Assembly: GCF_000321225.1 (NCBI RefSeq)
Contig: NW_004450330.1
Span: forward strand, 4,081,192-4,145,191
Direction of reading: 5' to 3'
DNA from: Odobenus rosmarus divergens
Lineage: Eukaryota > Chordata > Mammalia > Carnivora > Odobenidae
Length of the DNA stretch: 64,000 nucleotides
The position numbers were made by a program, and so were the translations under genes. The notes under the pieces were generated by a model. That model did not search any database. It saw only the letters and a program-made list of their open reading frames with translations, and was not told the DNA's origin. Below, in pieces: positions 34,847 through 47,460 of the stretch (within the stretch, counting starts at the first letter, position 1; each line of letters opens with the position of its first letter).

Positions 34847-35180
34847 CTGACTGTTAACAGCAAGGGTTTGAGATACTCAGGTCCGCTTGCACAAACTTTC
34901 TTTCAATAAATTCAGTACAGAACTATCAATGTATTTTCTCTTCTTTAGGATTTTCCTAATAACTTTTTCTGTTCCCTAGCTTACTTTGTTGTAAGGATAC
35001 AGTATATAATACATATAACATGCAAACTACATGTTAACTAACTGTTTAGGTTATGGGTAAAGTTTCTGGTCTGTAGTAGGCTATTAGAAGTTAAGTTTTG
35101 GGGGAGTCAAAAGTTGTACTAGATTTTCAATGGCATAGGGGATCAGTGCCCTAACCCTCACATTGTTCAAGGGTCAACTG
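34847..35180. mobile_element. Tigger-type MITE (MER28/Tigger2-like) with both ends
   Basis: Non-autonomous TcMar-Tigger element. The left end is decayed (CTGACTGTTAACAGCAAGGG). The right inverted end is well kept (ATTGTTCAAGGGTCAACTG), followed by TA. Between them are CAATAAATTCAGTACAG, AATGTATTTTCTCTTC, GCTTACTTTGTTGTAAGGAT, GGCTATTAGAAGTTAAG and GAGTCAAAAGTTGTAC, all in consensus order. There is no transposase, as expected for a MITE. Confidence 0.87.
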
Positions 35181-35799
35181 TATATACAAGAGAGAAAAGG
35201 GATAATTGAAATAATGTAGTTCTGGTGATGTCAGATGAACTGGGATTTTAAGCACAGTTAGGAGGACTGCTATTAGAAGGGCCAGGTCCTCTATTGTATC
35301 TATGAAGTAGGACAAGGAAGAGTATAGATATAGGATTTTGGGATATTTTGTAGTTGATCCACCTAAAAGTTCTTATCTAATGGTTTATTTCTTACGTCTT
35401 TATAAATTTATTCTGTGAACAAAGAAACAAGGTTATTTCTTGGCAGGAGTGGAGTTGAGAAACTTGAGGAGAGTCGGTAATATTTGAAAATGTGATTGCA
35501 AAGCCCAAGAAAGAAAACAAATATGCCGGTAGCCATTTTGGGGATTCTTTTTAAAGCTGATGCTGCTGGGACTATTATGGAACCATTTTGTCTAGCAGTA
35601 AGGTTTCCTCCATGGTGCTCACCTTGATATATTTATAAATATATACAATTCTTTAGATTTTTGAGAATAACTTATCAAAATGTAAAAAAGAATGTTAGTC
35701 TCTCATTGGGATCTGGTCAAGTGTACCCTGTGCTTCTACAACATTGGTATCAGATAGCTAGATGCATTTCAGCTTGTTGAGTAACAGCTGCTTTCACAA

Positions 35800-36300
35800 T
35801 AAATTCTGAATCTCTTACTTTGATCTATAAAGCCTTGGACAACTTGTTTTGGGCCAATGTCTCCATCTTCATTCTCGTCTCCATATGCATGTTGGCTTCA
35901 CTCCGGCATCATGCCTTTCTTTACAAATCAAGCTTCTTGCCTTGGGAACTTTGGATAGGTTATTCCCTTTTCTGACATACCCTTCACTCAGACCTTCACT
36001 CTTTCCCTGGCTCTTCATAAGCTTGTTTCCTTCTTAATCTTGAGATATCACTGTAAGCCTCCCTCTCAGAAACCCTAGCTTCTATGACTGCATTATTTAA
36101 GGTAACCATGTCCACCCCATGCTTTCAGCTGTTCTCTATCACATTACTTTGCCCGTTTCAGAATACTAAGCAAAACTTGTTCTTATTTATTGGGTTTTGC
36201 ATGAACATTAGTTTTTTTTCCCCCACCAAAATTTAATCCCCCAAAGGGCAGCTATCTTCTTGTTTACTTCTTATTGTTCCCTGTCTTGCTCTTTTCATGA
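35800..36300 (+). mobile_element. LINE-2 3' region
   Basis: Sense L2 order: TGATCTATAAAGCCTTGG, CTTTGGATAGGTTATTCCC, CTTCACTCTTTCCCTGGCTC, ATCTTGAGATATCACTGTAA, CTGTTCTCTATCACATTAC and TTAATCCCCCAAAGGGCAGC. It is heavily diverged, and no open ORF2 remains. The frame at 35849-36037 is inside it. Confidence 0.75.
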
Positions 36301-38243
36301 ATAAGGGGGGGCGGTTTCCTACATACTTGTGTATAGTTAGGTTCTTAGGTGTGAGTCTGTGTGGCTTAGGTTCTAAAATATGCAGAAAGATGGACATTAC
36401 TTAGGGTCAACAATAGTATTCCATTTCCCCAAAAATTGTGGTGTCCGAGATCAACCCCCTCTACCATCTCTCAAAATCCCAACACAGCCAGTCTTCCTTC
36501 AGAAAAGCATTGAATCAGATCACTGTTTCTTGGTTTGAATACAAAATAAACTTTATGGCTTGGGCATAAAAAACATTACTGTAAGAGAAATATGTCTTAA
36601 TATACCAAAAATACACTGAATGAACATTCAGGAGTGCAGCAAGATGCTTACACTGTGAAAAGCACATGGGAATTGAAACAGAGGAAATAGCAGATTCATG
36701 AGTCCCATCTATACAGATTTTGGGGAATCAGATCATAAATTAAAAGGTGGCAAAATTCTACAAACTAAGTTTCTTATTCTCTTTTGTATTTTATTTTTGT
36801 TTTACTTTTCTGCTTTTAAAACACATATAGTTTGAAGTACTGCCAACTGGATGGGGAAATTAAGGCACTCTGAAGGGAAATTAGATCCTTTCTGGAGAGT
36901 CAAGGAAACTTCATGTTATTTGAGACTTAAAGGATGAACAGATTGGAAATTTAATCCACAGGACTCCTCTTGAATATGAACAGGTTAGTAGAGAGGTTAC
37001 TCAGATCTTTACTAATCTTTACTAAGCTTTCTAGTATGAGGTATTGTCATGTACTCTGGAAACACTCTGTGCTTTTCATGAAAAGTATGTTCATTGTATA
37101 TTCTTGTTTATTACCATCTACCCTTAATTCTTAAGCAATTTGCACTACATGATAAGCCACATACATTATCTATCTAGAGATAAACCAGTATTAGTTTACA
37201 TTTTTAATGAATCCTGTCATATTCTAATACATGAGAAAATAGTTGCCATCATTAAAGTTATTTTTAACAAATTAGTATCACCTTTGTAGGAATTATAATT
37301 TTTAAACCTTTAAATAGGAGAATGTTTATATTTATGTGAAAATGATATGCCAATAGTGTGAATGCTATGCATTTATACTTTGTTAGTCTTTAAAAGTCAA
37401 ATGTAAGGGGAATACTTCAGCAGCAGGTCATGTCGGCACCGATATTTGCATTTTTTTATTAGGTAGCTTTCTGAAATTTCAAGTATCAGATTGTCACTAT
37501 TCAAATGTTTTCTCTATGCAAAAAAAAAAGTTCTTATTTTCCTCCTTTATATTGCTAAGATTTTTTTTAATTCCAGAGATAAAATTTCAATAGGCAGAAT
37601 ATGTCTGCCAACTCAAACTTATAGTAGATTTGAATCTACATTTTAAAATATGTGTGAGTTGTTAAGCAAAAGCCTATTAGATCTCTGTTGCAGTAAAAGA
37701 AAGGGGAAAGAAATGGGAAGGAATAAATATATACAGAATCAAGTTTAGTCGAATAATTCATTTCTCAAGCTTAGAACTTTTTTAAAATATGTGCCTGCCA
37801 ATCTATTGAAAACTTGCATATACTTGGTGCAGAATATTCTTAGAATTAAGCTGTCCTTTCTCGTGGTGCTTTTAAAGGGTAAATATGAGCCAGTCCATGT
37901 AAAATATATTGCACGTAGCATCATAGAGACATATATGCATATATGATTGTTCCTTATTAAATCTAAGTTTCATTTAAATTCAAATCTGACAATTTACTGT
38001 GATTTATGGCCTAGATTTCTGAGCAATTAAATATGTATTGTTATTCATAAAATGCACACATACTAATAAAGAGGAAACTAAGTCTTGGAAGAAAGATAAA
38101 CAGCAATTACTAACATGGCATTTAAATTCATGAAGTAGAGAAATGGAGAAATGATTATGATTGATGATAAACTGTAAAAGCAAAAATATTATTAAACCCC
38201 AGGACTTTAATTCAAAAATTATGCAGGCATAGTAAAGGGGGAA
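36301..38243. other. AT-rich single-copy DNA, no gene seen
   Basis: No supported repeat or exon. Short poly-G and poly-A runs occur at 36305-36311 and 37520-37529. Confidence 0.5.
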
Positions 38244-38252
38244 AAGATTTTC

Positions 38253-38453
38253 GGGGCGCCTGGGTGGCTCAGTTGGTTAAGCAACTGCCTTCAGCTCAGG
38301 TCATGATCTCAAGGTCCTGGGATCGAGCCCTGCATCGGGCTCCCTGCTCAGTGGGAAGCCTGCTTCTCCCTCTGACCCTCCCCCTGCTTGTGTTCCCTCT
38401 CTCGCTGTCTCTCTCTCTGTCAATTAAATAAATAAAATCTTTGAAAAAAAAAA
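38253..38453 (+). mobile_element. Can-SINE, arctoid type
   Basis: GGGGCGCCTGGGTGGCTCAG head. The body mixes TCTCAAGGTCCTGGGATCGA with the GACCCTCCCCCTGCTTGTG part, and the tail is AATAAATAAAATCTTTG. The duplication AAGATTTTC at 38244-38252 and 38462-38470 extends imperfectly through a G run. Confidence 0.95.
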
Positions 38454-38470
38454 GGGGGGGGAAGATTTTC

Positions 38471-41002
38471 AAGGTTACAGTATTCCAGAGTTTTATTAAA
38501 GAAAAATGTAGTGGATTATATTACCAAAAATTATTTTTAGATATTGCAATACAATTGAAATGACTTCATACATATTTATTTTATAGTCGAATTTAAGTAG
38601 GTCGTTCATAGAAAACAGTTATATATCTGCTGAAAAGCTAGGAAAACTTAAGTGTTGCAATCTGTCAGGTCTATCAAAGAGCTAATGGAAACAGAAATTT
38701 CAAACGCATTTGACCTACTCAGATCCTCTATGAAGAGAAAATCAAGATGGTTCCACTCTTTACATTTCATTTATGCTTAAGGCCTCACATCATTCAGAAA
38801 TCACTCACACTGGTGGTGATGCCTTCTCTCTAGAAAGAATTCGCTCCCTCATGTGTGGGAGGGTGTTATCTTCTATGAGGGAGGAAGACAAACTCTTAAG
38901 TAACAGACTCAAAGGCTCAAAAGTAGGCTTACATCATGAATAGAGGTGAGAAGCCACTCACCACAGGAAACTGATACAGATAGAAGCAGAGGGCAAGGGA
39001 CGTGGGAGCAGACTTATTCCACCAAAGAATTCTGTCATTTGACAAAAAGAAAAAATTTTTGTAGTCTTCTTATAAGTAGACTTTTCCAACTGCATTTTCT
39101 TGGTGGTGATTTTTAGAAGAGCAACAGTAATAATATTGTTTTAACTCTATGCTTATTTTCAAAATTTAAGCCAGTAATATCAAGTATTAACCATTCCCAT
39201 AACAACTTCAATATTTTTGCCTTACATTAATATGCCTAAATACTCCCTAATATTTTTAAGTGGATTTTAAAGTGACTTGCTTTGTTGCAAGGGTAGGGAT
39301 TAATAAATGGGTAAGTTTTAAAAATGTAAGAACTATTTTTACACTGCTAAAAAGATTTCTGTAGCACTAATTGGGACACACTGGTTTGGGCAATGCCCCT
39401 TATAATGTTCTCCATTAGTCCTTGCTAGACTTCAGTCTGGATGGTTTGTAGGCAAGTCACTAATCCCACCCCAAATCCCGTATCAAAAGAAAACTAAGAA
39501 CCAAAATATCTTGAGTTTCCAACAATTCCTTCTTAAGTACACAGGTGTTTCATTGAATAGTTCCCTTATTACAAATCCTAATATCTGACCCACGAAAGCA
39601 AAAATAAAATGAATGTGCCCAGGAGAGAGTGCAGGAAGGGACTCTGTTTTTGTAACATCTTCTGAAGGAAAGCCTGTGTTGGCCTCTCCCACTTCTATAA
39701 TTAAGATGTTGGAGATATTTAGGTTCTGACAAAACATGGACACACTGACAAAGTGGAAGGGCACACATTTAATTTGTCTTTTAGGGAGGGTCGTTTGATT
39801 TGCATTCATCTATCGAAATTGTATAGTTTAAGTCTTTTTACAAGTAGAGATCAGCTAATTGATATGTACAATCAGTTCAATTCCTTTACTAAAAAACCCC
39901 TTGAACATAGTTTCCTCTACATTTTAATAGTCTAGTTTCCTCTGGCAAAGCCTCACTTTTTATGGGCATGGTGGTAAATTTATGTCAGCTTCTGGAGAAG
40001 TCTATTAGAGTTCTGGGCTTTTTTGACTTTTTAGCATTTATTTTCAATTTCAGTGCTGTTTGGATGCTGATAACAGTAGAACAGCATTCCTACTGAAGAT
40101 ATTTATTTAAATTTTTAAACATCCATTGACTGTCTTGTGTTCATTCTGTTACTGTTGAGGTTATAAAGAGAGTTATTAAAACATGAGAAATATTACTATT
40201 GATTCCTCTTTGTTTAAGAGGTTAATTTTTCACAATTTTTTTCCAAGAAAAGGAATCTTAAGGCTTTTATATTTAGGAGACATTATATGGATAGCTATCC
40301 CTCTATTAAGAAAACAGAATTCATAGCTCTCCTTGTCTTCCCCATACCTATATTTCTCACTCATGGCCTGCAGAAAATTGCCTTGCCTTTTAAGGAAGAA
40401 GAATGGCCTAGGAGAAAGGATACATATTTGACACCAAAATGAGAACCAAAACAGTCTGTGTCGAAGTCATTTAGATAAGACTGTAGACCACCCATGTCAA
40501 CCTCACTTGGTTGTTTTTTCCAATAAATCTTTTCCAGAGAAAGATAGACTGTAAATTAATGAATAATTTCACTGGTTTAAAAATTACCTACAAATCAATT
40601 TGTATGAGACAACAATTTACTCACCAGAGCCAATAGTGTACTCATTACACCGTAATTTACTTATTAAGACTTACAGTCGAGACAACTATGTCTCTGTTTC
40701 CACCAATCCTAAACCATTATTCTAGGAACTTTGCCCTCCTGTCATACCATTTCTTGCCTTGTCAGTCTGTCTCTAAGCCCCTAGAAGCTAGATCACAAAG
40801 CTCTGTGTATATGCTGCTTCTGACTTCCTTGCCTGAGACATTGCTAAGACTCTCTGGAGGTGGTATTCTCCCTTACTCCAGAGCTTCTTTAGATTTGGTT
40901 TATTAACAGGATGGCTGGTAGTATTTGGGGACATTCAAACAGACAGACAAACAGACCAATACCAAATCCAAAAAGCAAACCTGTGTTCAAGTTCTAGCTT
41001 AC
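38471..41002. other. Single-copy DNA, no gene seen
   Basis: No repeat is recognised with confidence. A 108-codon minus-strand frame (39483-39809) is open but has no recognised domain, no plausible splice context checked, and overlaps an alternative frame. I treat it as chance. Confidence 0.45.
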
Positions 41003-41379
41003 TGTTATGACTGAATGTTTGCATCCCCCCAAATTCATATGTTGAAACCATAACCCCAAATGTGACTGTATTTGGAGGTAGGGTCATTACTTATGGAAGT
41101 AATTGAGGCTAAATGAAGTCATAGGGTAGGGACCTGACCTGAAGTGAGTAGCATTCTTACAAGAATAGATACCAGACAGCTCTCTCTTTCCCTTCCATGG
41201 GATGACACAGGGAGAAGGTGATCATCTGCAAAACAGAAAGAGAGATCTTACCAAAACCCAACCGTGCTGCTACCCTGACTTCAGACTTCCTGCCTCTAGA
41301 ACTGTGAGAAAATACATTTCTGTTGTTTAAGCCCTTAGTTTGTGGTATATTGTAGTGGCTGTCCAAGCTGACTAAGGCA
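41003..41379 (+). mobile_element. MLT1-type MaLR solo LTR, near full length
   Basis: It starts TGTTATGACTGAATGTTTGC and ends AGCTGACTAAGGCA, so the TG...CA termini of an LTR are kept over 377 bp. Internal landmarks are CCAAATTCATATGTTGAAAC, GTGACTGTATTTGGAGGTAG, GATGACACAGGGAGAAGG and AGAACTGTGAGAAAATACAT, which includes the transcription-end region. No internal retroviral genes are present. Confidence 0.92.
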
Positions 41380-41404
41380 TTTCCTAAGGAGCTAAATAAT
41401 CATT

Positions 41405-41575
41405 GGCAGGTTGTTTAATATCTTGAATCGCAGTTTTCATTTATGATTTATAGATAAGTACACTGCTCTGCATATTCTACAAAAATTTAGTGGCATTAAG
41501 TGGCAATGTATTTAAAAAGCTTTTCAGGAAGTAATGTACTTTGTGAATGTTGGTAGTTATGGTTTCACCATTATT
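41405..41575 (+). mobile_element. MIR SINE fragment
   Basis: Sense MIR: GGCAGGTTGTTTAATATCTTG, CAGTTTTCATTTATGATTTA, AATGTATTTAAAAAGC and AGTAATGTACTTTGTGAATG, in consensus order but diverged. Confidence 0.6.
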
Positions 41576-42479
41576 TTTAATTCTGGTTGTGATTGTAGCT
41601 ATCAGAATGGACTAATCTGGCTTCACTGATTATTAAAAAAATAATTGTCTCTTTTTACTTTGTTTTGGAAAATTAGCTTTGCTCAAAAGCAAATTAAGAA
41701 ATAAGAAAACACAATGTTGGGAGGCAATTCTTCATGAATATTTTCATATTCATGGTCAAGTCTTTGTGAGTGCAGAGCACTGACAAAATTGGTTAAAGGA
41801 TGAACAAATGGTAAACATGCATTGGAAGCTAGAGATCAGGCATTGCCTTAAAGCTTTACCACCCCCTGAGCTCTTTTCAAAGCAGTGAAACTAGAGATCT
41901 TCTTCTCCCCTCCCCAGAGAAGATGTTTACATTCCAGAGCAGAAGTGTCTGTCTCCAGAAAGGAGGACAGGTGAATGTGCCAGCATAAGCTCCAACTCAT
42001 AATTTCAGGGTTCTTTCCTGCGGTGTAACCACATCGCGTGTACAGTGTAATACAAGGCTCTTCCCACAGGGCACCCTGGGGATTGCGTCCAGGGAGCTGC
42101 CACCCAGAGGCCCTGTGAGTCTGTATTAAACAATGTTCTCTGATCCAGGGGTTCTTATCAGAATACACACAAGCGCACATCCATAAATACAAATACACAC
42201 ACAGCTGCTGCTTTGCATCATGACTAAGATATGTACAAATTTAGTTTTACTAGTTTTATAAAATAACACCCATCCCCCAACAACATGGTTCAAGTTCCAG
42301 TTAGTATGGCATAGAAACTCCAAGTGCTTTTACGAAGTCATTGCCTGCTAGCTCTTCATTTAACACATCACTGTGTAAATTAGATGCCCATCATCATTAG
42401 TGACCAGTCACTTGCCTTCTTTCAAAGTCATCCAGGGATTGGTCACTGTGTACCTGCTAGTCAGTTCACATACAAAGAG
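41576..42479. other. Single-copy DNA, no gene seen
   Basis: The stretch 41850-42130 is richer in GC and yields a 116-codon minus-strand frame (41848-42198). Nothing in its translation is recognisable, and part of it reads through a CA-rich tract. I do not call it a gene. Confidence 0.45.
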
Positions 42480-42975
42480 CATAGTGTGCAGTTGTGCTGC
42501 CTTCGAGGCATTAGTGATGGAGTCGTGTGATGTTTTACAAAAACGGTTAATCAGAAAAAGGAATTGGCCCATTCAAGTTCAGCAAGGAAATTAAAGGTGA
42601 TGATGCTAGAAGTGAAATTCTAACCGAATAAAGATGGAGTTACAAAAGAAATAGCTGATTTATAGGGATGATACTGTTGCATTTGAGACACTGGACATAC
42701 GGCCAGAAGAGCAAGACAAGGAAGATGTCCCAGAGGAAGTGACATTGGTGAAGAAAAAACAAAACAAAACAAAACAAAAAAATCTTTACACTATAGGAAC
42801 TCGCAGAAATATTTCATGACATTAAAAATACGAAGGATAAAATGTGAGAGTGTGATCCAAACTTAAAAAGGAGTATGACAATTTTTCAAGGCATAGAGAA
42901 ACTCTAAGTTATAGGATTATTCACAGTCCCATACTACCATGCAAAACGAGGACTGCCTATATATAAATGTAACAG
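42480..42975 (+). pseudogene. Probable Tigger/pogo-like DNA transposon fossil (transposase 3' part)
   Basis: From 42854 the plus strand reads DPNLKRSMTIFQGIEKL, which resembles the C-terminal part of Tigger-family transposases. Further on comes CATGCAAAACGAGGACTGCC, typical of the same elements' 3' region. Upstream codons read broken transposase-like sequence with stops. A (CAAAA)n tract at 42755-42782 interrupts it. The family is inferred from short strings only. Confidence 0.45.
42755..42782. repeat. (CAAAA)n microsatellite
   Basis: About four to five CAAAA units follow an A-rich start, inside the transposon fossil. Confidence 0.9.
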
Positions 42976-43765
42976 ATGAAATCATATAAACAAGATGCAT
43001 GAAATATAAGACTGCTTCTACACTGACAGTCACAACTTAGAACCCTCCTGTCATGTAATGTTCCAAGTGAGAACTGAGATTGTTTCACTATCAGAATTTA
43101 GAATTCCATATTTTTTTTTCTGCAATATTCCTTATAAGAGCTAAACTTTCACTGTTGTGCCCTTTCAAAAAAAATTCATAATTCCCCAGTTGACTTTCCA
43201 AGCAACTAACCCTGGGCTATATGTTTGGGTCTTTTTCAGACAGAAACACTTAGAACCCAAATATCTCATTTATATCTGACTAATGTTTTCAAATCTCTCA
43301 TTTCTATAGGACTGTAAAATTTCCCTTGTGGAATTTCAACAATAAGATTTACCCTGCCCACTTACCTTTAATATTTAGTAAATAAAACATGCATATAAGA
43401 AGGGGTGTTTTTCATTCAGGTATTGAACTTGCCCGTTATTTTAAATGCTCTCTGGATTTTGAGGATTCTGTATATTTGATAGCCTGTGTTTGCTATTTTA
43501 AGATAACTATGCTGCTGAAAAACAGTTCTGAAGCAAAATGAGTTATCACAGAGCTAAAATGTATACCCCGAGTTACTCTGTATCTGATTAGGCCACGACA
43601 ACATTGCACTCTGTTCAGTTTTAAGAAGTCTCTTATAATTTCTGCTTCCACTGTAAACTTTCCAGCTGTCATGATTCTTCTAAAAGTGGCAGAGGGAGCC
43701 ACTGGAACAATAGAGAAAAGAGGAAATAAAGTATGTCATGGTCATGGGAAGCCATGGCATTATGG
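42976..43765. other. Single-copy DNA, nothing recognised
   Basis: AT-rich sequence without supported gene or repeat. The 69-codon minus frame at 43493-43702 is unsupported. Confidence 0.5.
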
Positions 43766-43769
43766 CTTA

Positions 43770-43900
43770 GCCAAGGACTTTAGTCACAATCTCCTACTGA
43801 CTTGACTTGTGACCCTGCAGAAGTCTCCTGATCAGTCTGGGAATAGTTTCCTCTTATGTAAAAAGGAACGTGTTCACCTGAATGGCCTCAAATGCATGTA
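43770..43900 (+). mobile_element. MIR SINE 5' half
   Basis: Sense MIR: ACTTGACTTGTGACCCTGC, AGAAGTCTCCTGATCAGTC and GGAATAGTTTCCTCTTATG then AAAAAGGAA, matching the consensus 'tgtgaccttgggcaag ... gtttcctcatctgtaaaatgg' region. Confidence 0.7.
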
Positions 43901-45089
43901 CAGCCTTATAAGCATCATAAGCCTATGAGGTTATAGCAAACACATGAGAAGTCTTCTAAAGTCTAAAAGAAAAAATAAATTCAAAAATGCTGACATGATA
44001 GAAAAACTTGCTTGTGTTATTTTCCAAAAAGTGAAATGTAGTACTTATCTTGTTTAACATGTTGACAGTTCTTCAAATACTTGGATGAACAAGACTGCAT
44101 ACCTTCTAAGGCTCTACAAACTAAATGGTACCAGAGGTTATCTAGGGTCAATTCACTGTCAAGGTAACTTCTTTGCTTGCTTAAACTTCTCTTGTACATG
44201 GGACCTGGAATAGAACCAAACATACTTTATCAGCTTGCATGCCATTTTTAATAGATTTTTCTGTGCTTGTTCACTAGATAAATTAACAAGCAGAGATTGT
44301 GCTCTTGGCTCTTTTTTTTTTTTCTTTTCTTTTCTTTTTGGATATATTCTCCACCACATCTTACTCAGAGCTATAACTAATTTCATAAACCAAATCCAAT
44401 CACATCACTAGCCACAAATATATTAATTTTCACTTCTGTGAACTTGACAGTTACTCTCATTGCCTAGAATTACAAACTCTTTCCATTCAAATACCTCCCA
44501 TCCTTAAAACCTCAGTGCAAGCCCATGTATGGTAAGAAATGCTTTTTACATATGCGTGCGTGTGCACACACACACACACACTTCAGCACTGCGTCAATAT
44601 TCTTTTACATTCTCTTCAAAATTATTAACATTTTTCCTAGTCTAACATAAAGTGATATCTCATTTGTTCTAATTTGCATCATTTTTCTCACCCACGTTTT
44701 TCATCTATAAACTTCCTAATTCATAGTATTTGTTAGTTTTAAAATGGATTTCATGACATTTTCCTCATTGATTTGAAAGAATTATTTTTTATTCTTTTAT
44801 ATTCTTGTCAGTTTTATACATTACAAATATGACTGTGCAGTCATTTATCTTTTAACTTTGTTCAAAGTGTACTCAAACAGAAATCCTTTAATTATACATG
44901 TTTAAGTCCATTTTTTTCCTACCTCTATGTAACACAAACATTATTCTTTATTTTCTGATATTGATAATTTTGCCTGTGATCTTTAAACCATTACCCTGTG
45001 TGAAATTTTTATATGTAGGCCTAAAGTGACAATCATTTTTATCTTTGGAAATCAGTTTCCTGGGCATTATTTTCCAAAAAGTTCAGCTT
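43901..45089. other. AT-rich DNA with a CA microsatellite
   Basis: No gene is seen. A GCGTGCGTGTG then (CA)n tract lies at about 44554-44581. Poly-T with TTTTC repeats lies at 44312-44338. The stretch 44780-45089 may be outer, unrecognised parts of the L1M that follows. Confidence 0.45.
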
Positions 45090-45832
45090 TTCCAGTGATT
45101 TTATTGTTAAATTTTTATTATAAAATTTCTAAAAACAATAGTGCAGTGGATCTCTTGTACCCATTACTTAGCTTCAACAATTATCAATATGTGAACAATC
45201 ATTTATAGATTCCACCCTCAGTTACCCAGCTCTCACAGTTCCCTGATACCTTAGGGTAAATCCTAGACCTTATGTCATTTTATCCATAGTAAGTCAGGAT
45301 TTATAAATACATATTTTTAGGAGATAAGTTTTAAAATCTCATTAAAATACTATGATTATATCTAATATTATCTCATATTGAGTCATTGTTCATGTTTTTT
45401 CAAATGTCTCACACATTTTTGTAATTTACATTTAGTTTGTTTAAACCACGTTAAAAGCCCTACATTTTACATTTTATTGATAAACTATTTAAGTCCTTTA
45501 ATATCTATACCATATTTTCTGAAGAAATAAAGTCATTGACTCCATAGACTTTCCTTACCCTGGATTTTGTTTCATGCACCACTATTTAATATGTCCATCT
45601 ATTCCTTATATTTTCTACAAACTGGCAGTTAAATTTAAAAGCTTTGTTCTTTTAAGCATAGGTTCTTTAAGCATAAGTTCACTTTTGGCCAGAATATTGT
45701 CTAGGCTGTGGTGTACACCTCCTGTTGCGTATCACCAGGAGGCAAAATATGTCTCTTTTTATAATGTTAAGATCAATCACTGTGGCGAACCTGTTCCATG
45801 CATTATGAAATTCCTCATTTTTAACACTTTTT
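45090..45832 (-). mobile_element. Ancient L1M 3' region, minus strand
   Basis: Antisense order GTACCCATTACTTAGCTTC, AACAATTATCAATATGTG, AAATCCTAGACCTTATGTC, TCAAATGTCTCACACATTTT, CTTTAATATCTATACC and CACCAGGAGGCAAAATATGT agrees with an old mammalian L1M/L1ME 3' region. It is strongly diverged. Confidence 0.6.
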
Positions 45833-46924
45833 TCTAAGGGAACAGTGAAAATATACTCAAAGTGTGGCTTCCTCACACCTAACTCAGGATACACATTTTG
45901 GTAGAGAGAGAGAGAAGGGAGTGAAGAAGGGACAAGCCAATGAGGGAGAAGAAATTTAAAAATAGATTAACAATATGACCAATAGATAATGATCAGGCTA
46001 ACAAGAAAAATAAAGTGACAAAAATGATTATTAAGTATGCAAAACTAACTAGGTTGCCTATCATATTGATATACATTTAAATAAGATTGATAATTTCCAA
46101 TATCAATGATTATGCATGAATCAGACACTGTTGGTGAAAGAGTAAAAATGCAAGTATTTTTATGTGTTCTTATATTGAAATATCTATAATAAAAGCCATC
46201 ATGGTAATTAAAATGATAAAAATGACTATATTAATACAATAAGAACTGACATACTTATTTTGTTGCTAATTCATCAGAACTTTGCCAAGAATGTTACCTT
46301 CATTTAATTACTTAATTTCCTGGTACATTTATTATTGCCCTACCTGAAAAAGAAATTGGACCAAATATGTATAATAAAATCTCCTTTATTAAACCAAAAC
46401 CAACACAACTATGGATGCTTCTAAATGCTTAAATGACTAGAAGGATTTATTCTAAACTGCTAACACTGAGGCACTGTGGTGATAGGTGTGGGAGTAGGTG
46501 AGTTAAAAGGGTGCTTACTTCGCAAACTTTTATATAACTTTGATTTTTGAGCATATGTTACTTTTAAGATATAGGAGTCATAATAAGAAAAATATGATTT
46601 TCACAATAGAAGGAAAAGTTTCTATAACTTAAGCCATTACTTCTAAAATAAAGGGGCTACTTTATTTACTCCTTTCATTTTAAGAACTGGCCAATATCAA
46701 GGATTCATAGAAATGTGACAAAAGATTAGTAATTATTTGAAAGCTGAGAAGAGTAGTTGAGTAGAAGGTAGTTGATTTTGATTTTGTAGGGCATCATGGA
46801 CATTCATATTGTATGGGGGGTTTGAGGGGATGATATGAGGATATCATCTACTTTGGGTTTTGGGTAGTATACTTACAAGAAAGTTATTAGTAACAAAGTG
46901 TTAACAAAATAAAAGGATCTAATT
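45833..46924. other. AT-rich single-copy DNA, no gene seen
   Basis: No supported features apart from a GA-rich patch at 45902-45922. Confidence 0.5.
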
Positions 46925-47460
46925 CACCCATTATTGAGTACTTACTATATACAAAGCAATTTTTAAAGAATTTTATATCCGTACCTCTCAAACTATTTTA
47001 GGTAAAGGGCTCCTTTTTTGTCTTTATTCCCATTTATATGGAATACATCCTAGGCCAATACTTTCATAAAATGCAGAAAATGAATTACTAGAAAGTGGAA
47101 AAAAAAAGACCATATGGAAGTCTATTTTCAATTACTATTAGAATCAATAGTCAGAAAATTCCCTGTAAAATGTCCAGTGCTTACTCCAGAATTCTGTACT
47201 TACCCGATAAGAAACTGGTAACCGTTTGCAGAGCAGCACTATGGTAATAGTGCTTTTCTTAATCCATTGAGTCCTCACATTGTATCAGTGAGGTAGCCTA
47301 TAATTATGTCTGCATCACAGTGGAGGAAACTAAAATACAGTAAGGTGAAGTAACGTGCAAATCACACAATTCTCAAGTGGCAGAATAGGGATTCACATAG
47401 AAATAGCCTGGTTTAGGAGTCTGTACTTGAACCACTAGAATATACGGCTTCTGCCAGAAG
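46925..47460 (-). mobile_element. MIR SINE, probably interrupted
   Basis: Antisense MIR in two parts. The left part (46925-46985) has TTATTGAGTACTTACTATAT. The right part (about 47258-47460) has TGAGTCCTCACATTG, GAGGAAACTAAAATACAG, AGGTGAAGTAACGTGCAAAT and CAAGTGGCAGAATAGGG. About 270 bp between the parts are not MIR, either an insertion I cannot name or chance neighbourhood of two fragments. Confidence 0.72.

Noticed and set aside
39483..39809. 108-codon open frame on the minus strand
   Set aside because: Hydrophobic-looking end but no known motif, and a second overlapping frame is also open. There is no evidence of an exon.
41848..42198. 116-codon open frame on the minus strand
   Set aside because: It starts in a CA-rich tract and has no recognisable domain. 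One such frame is expected by chance in 64 kb.
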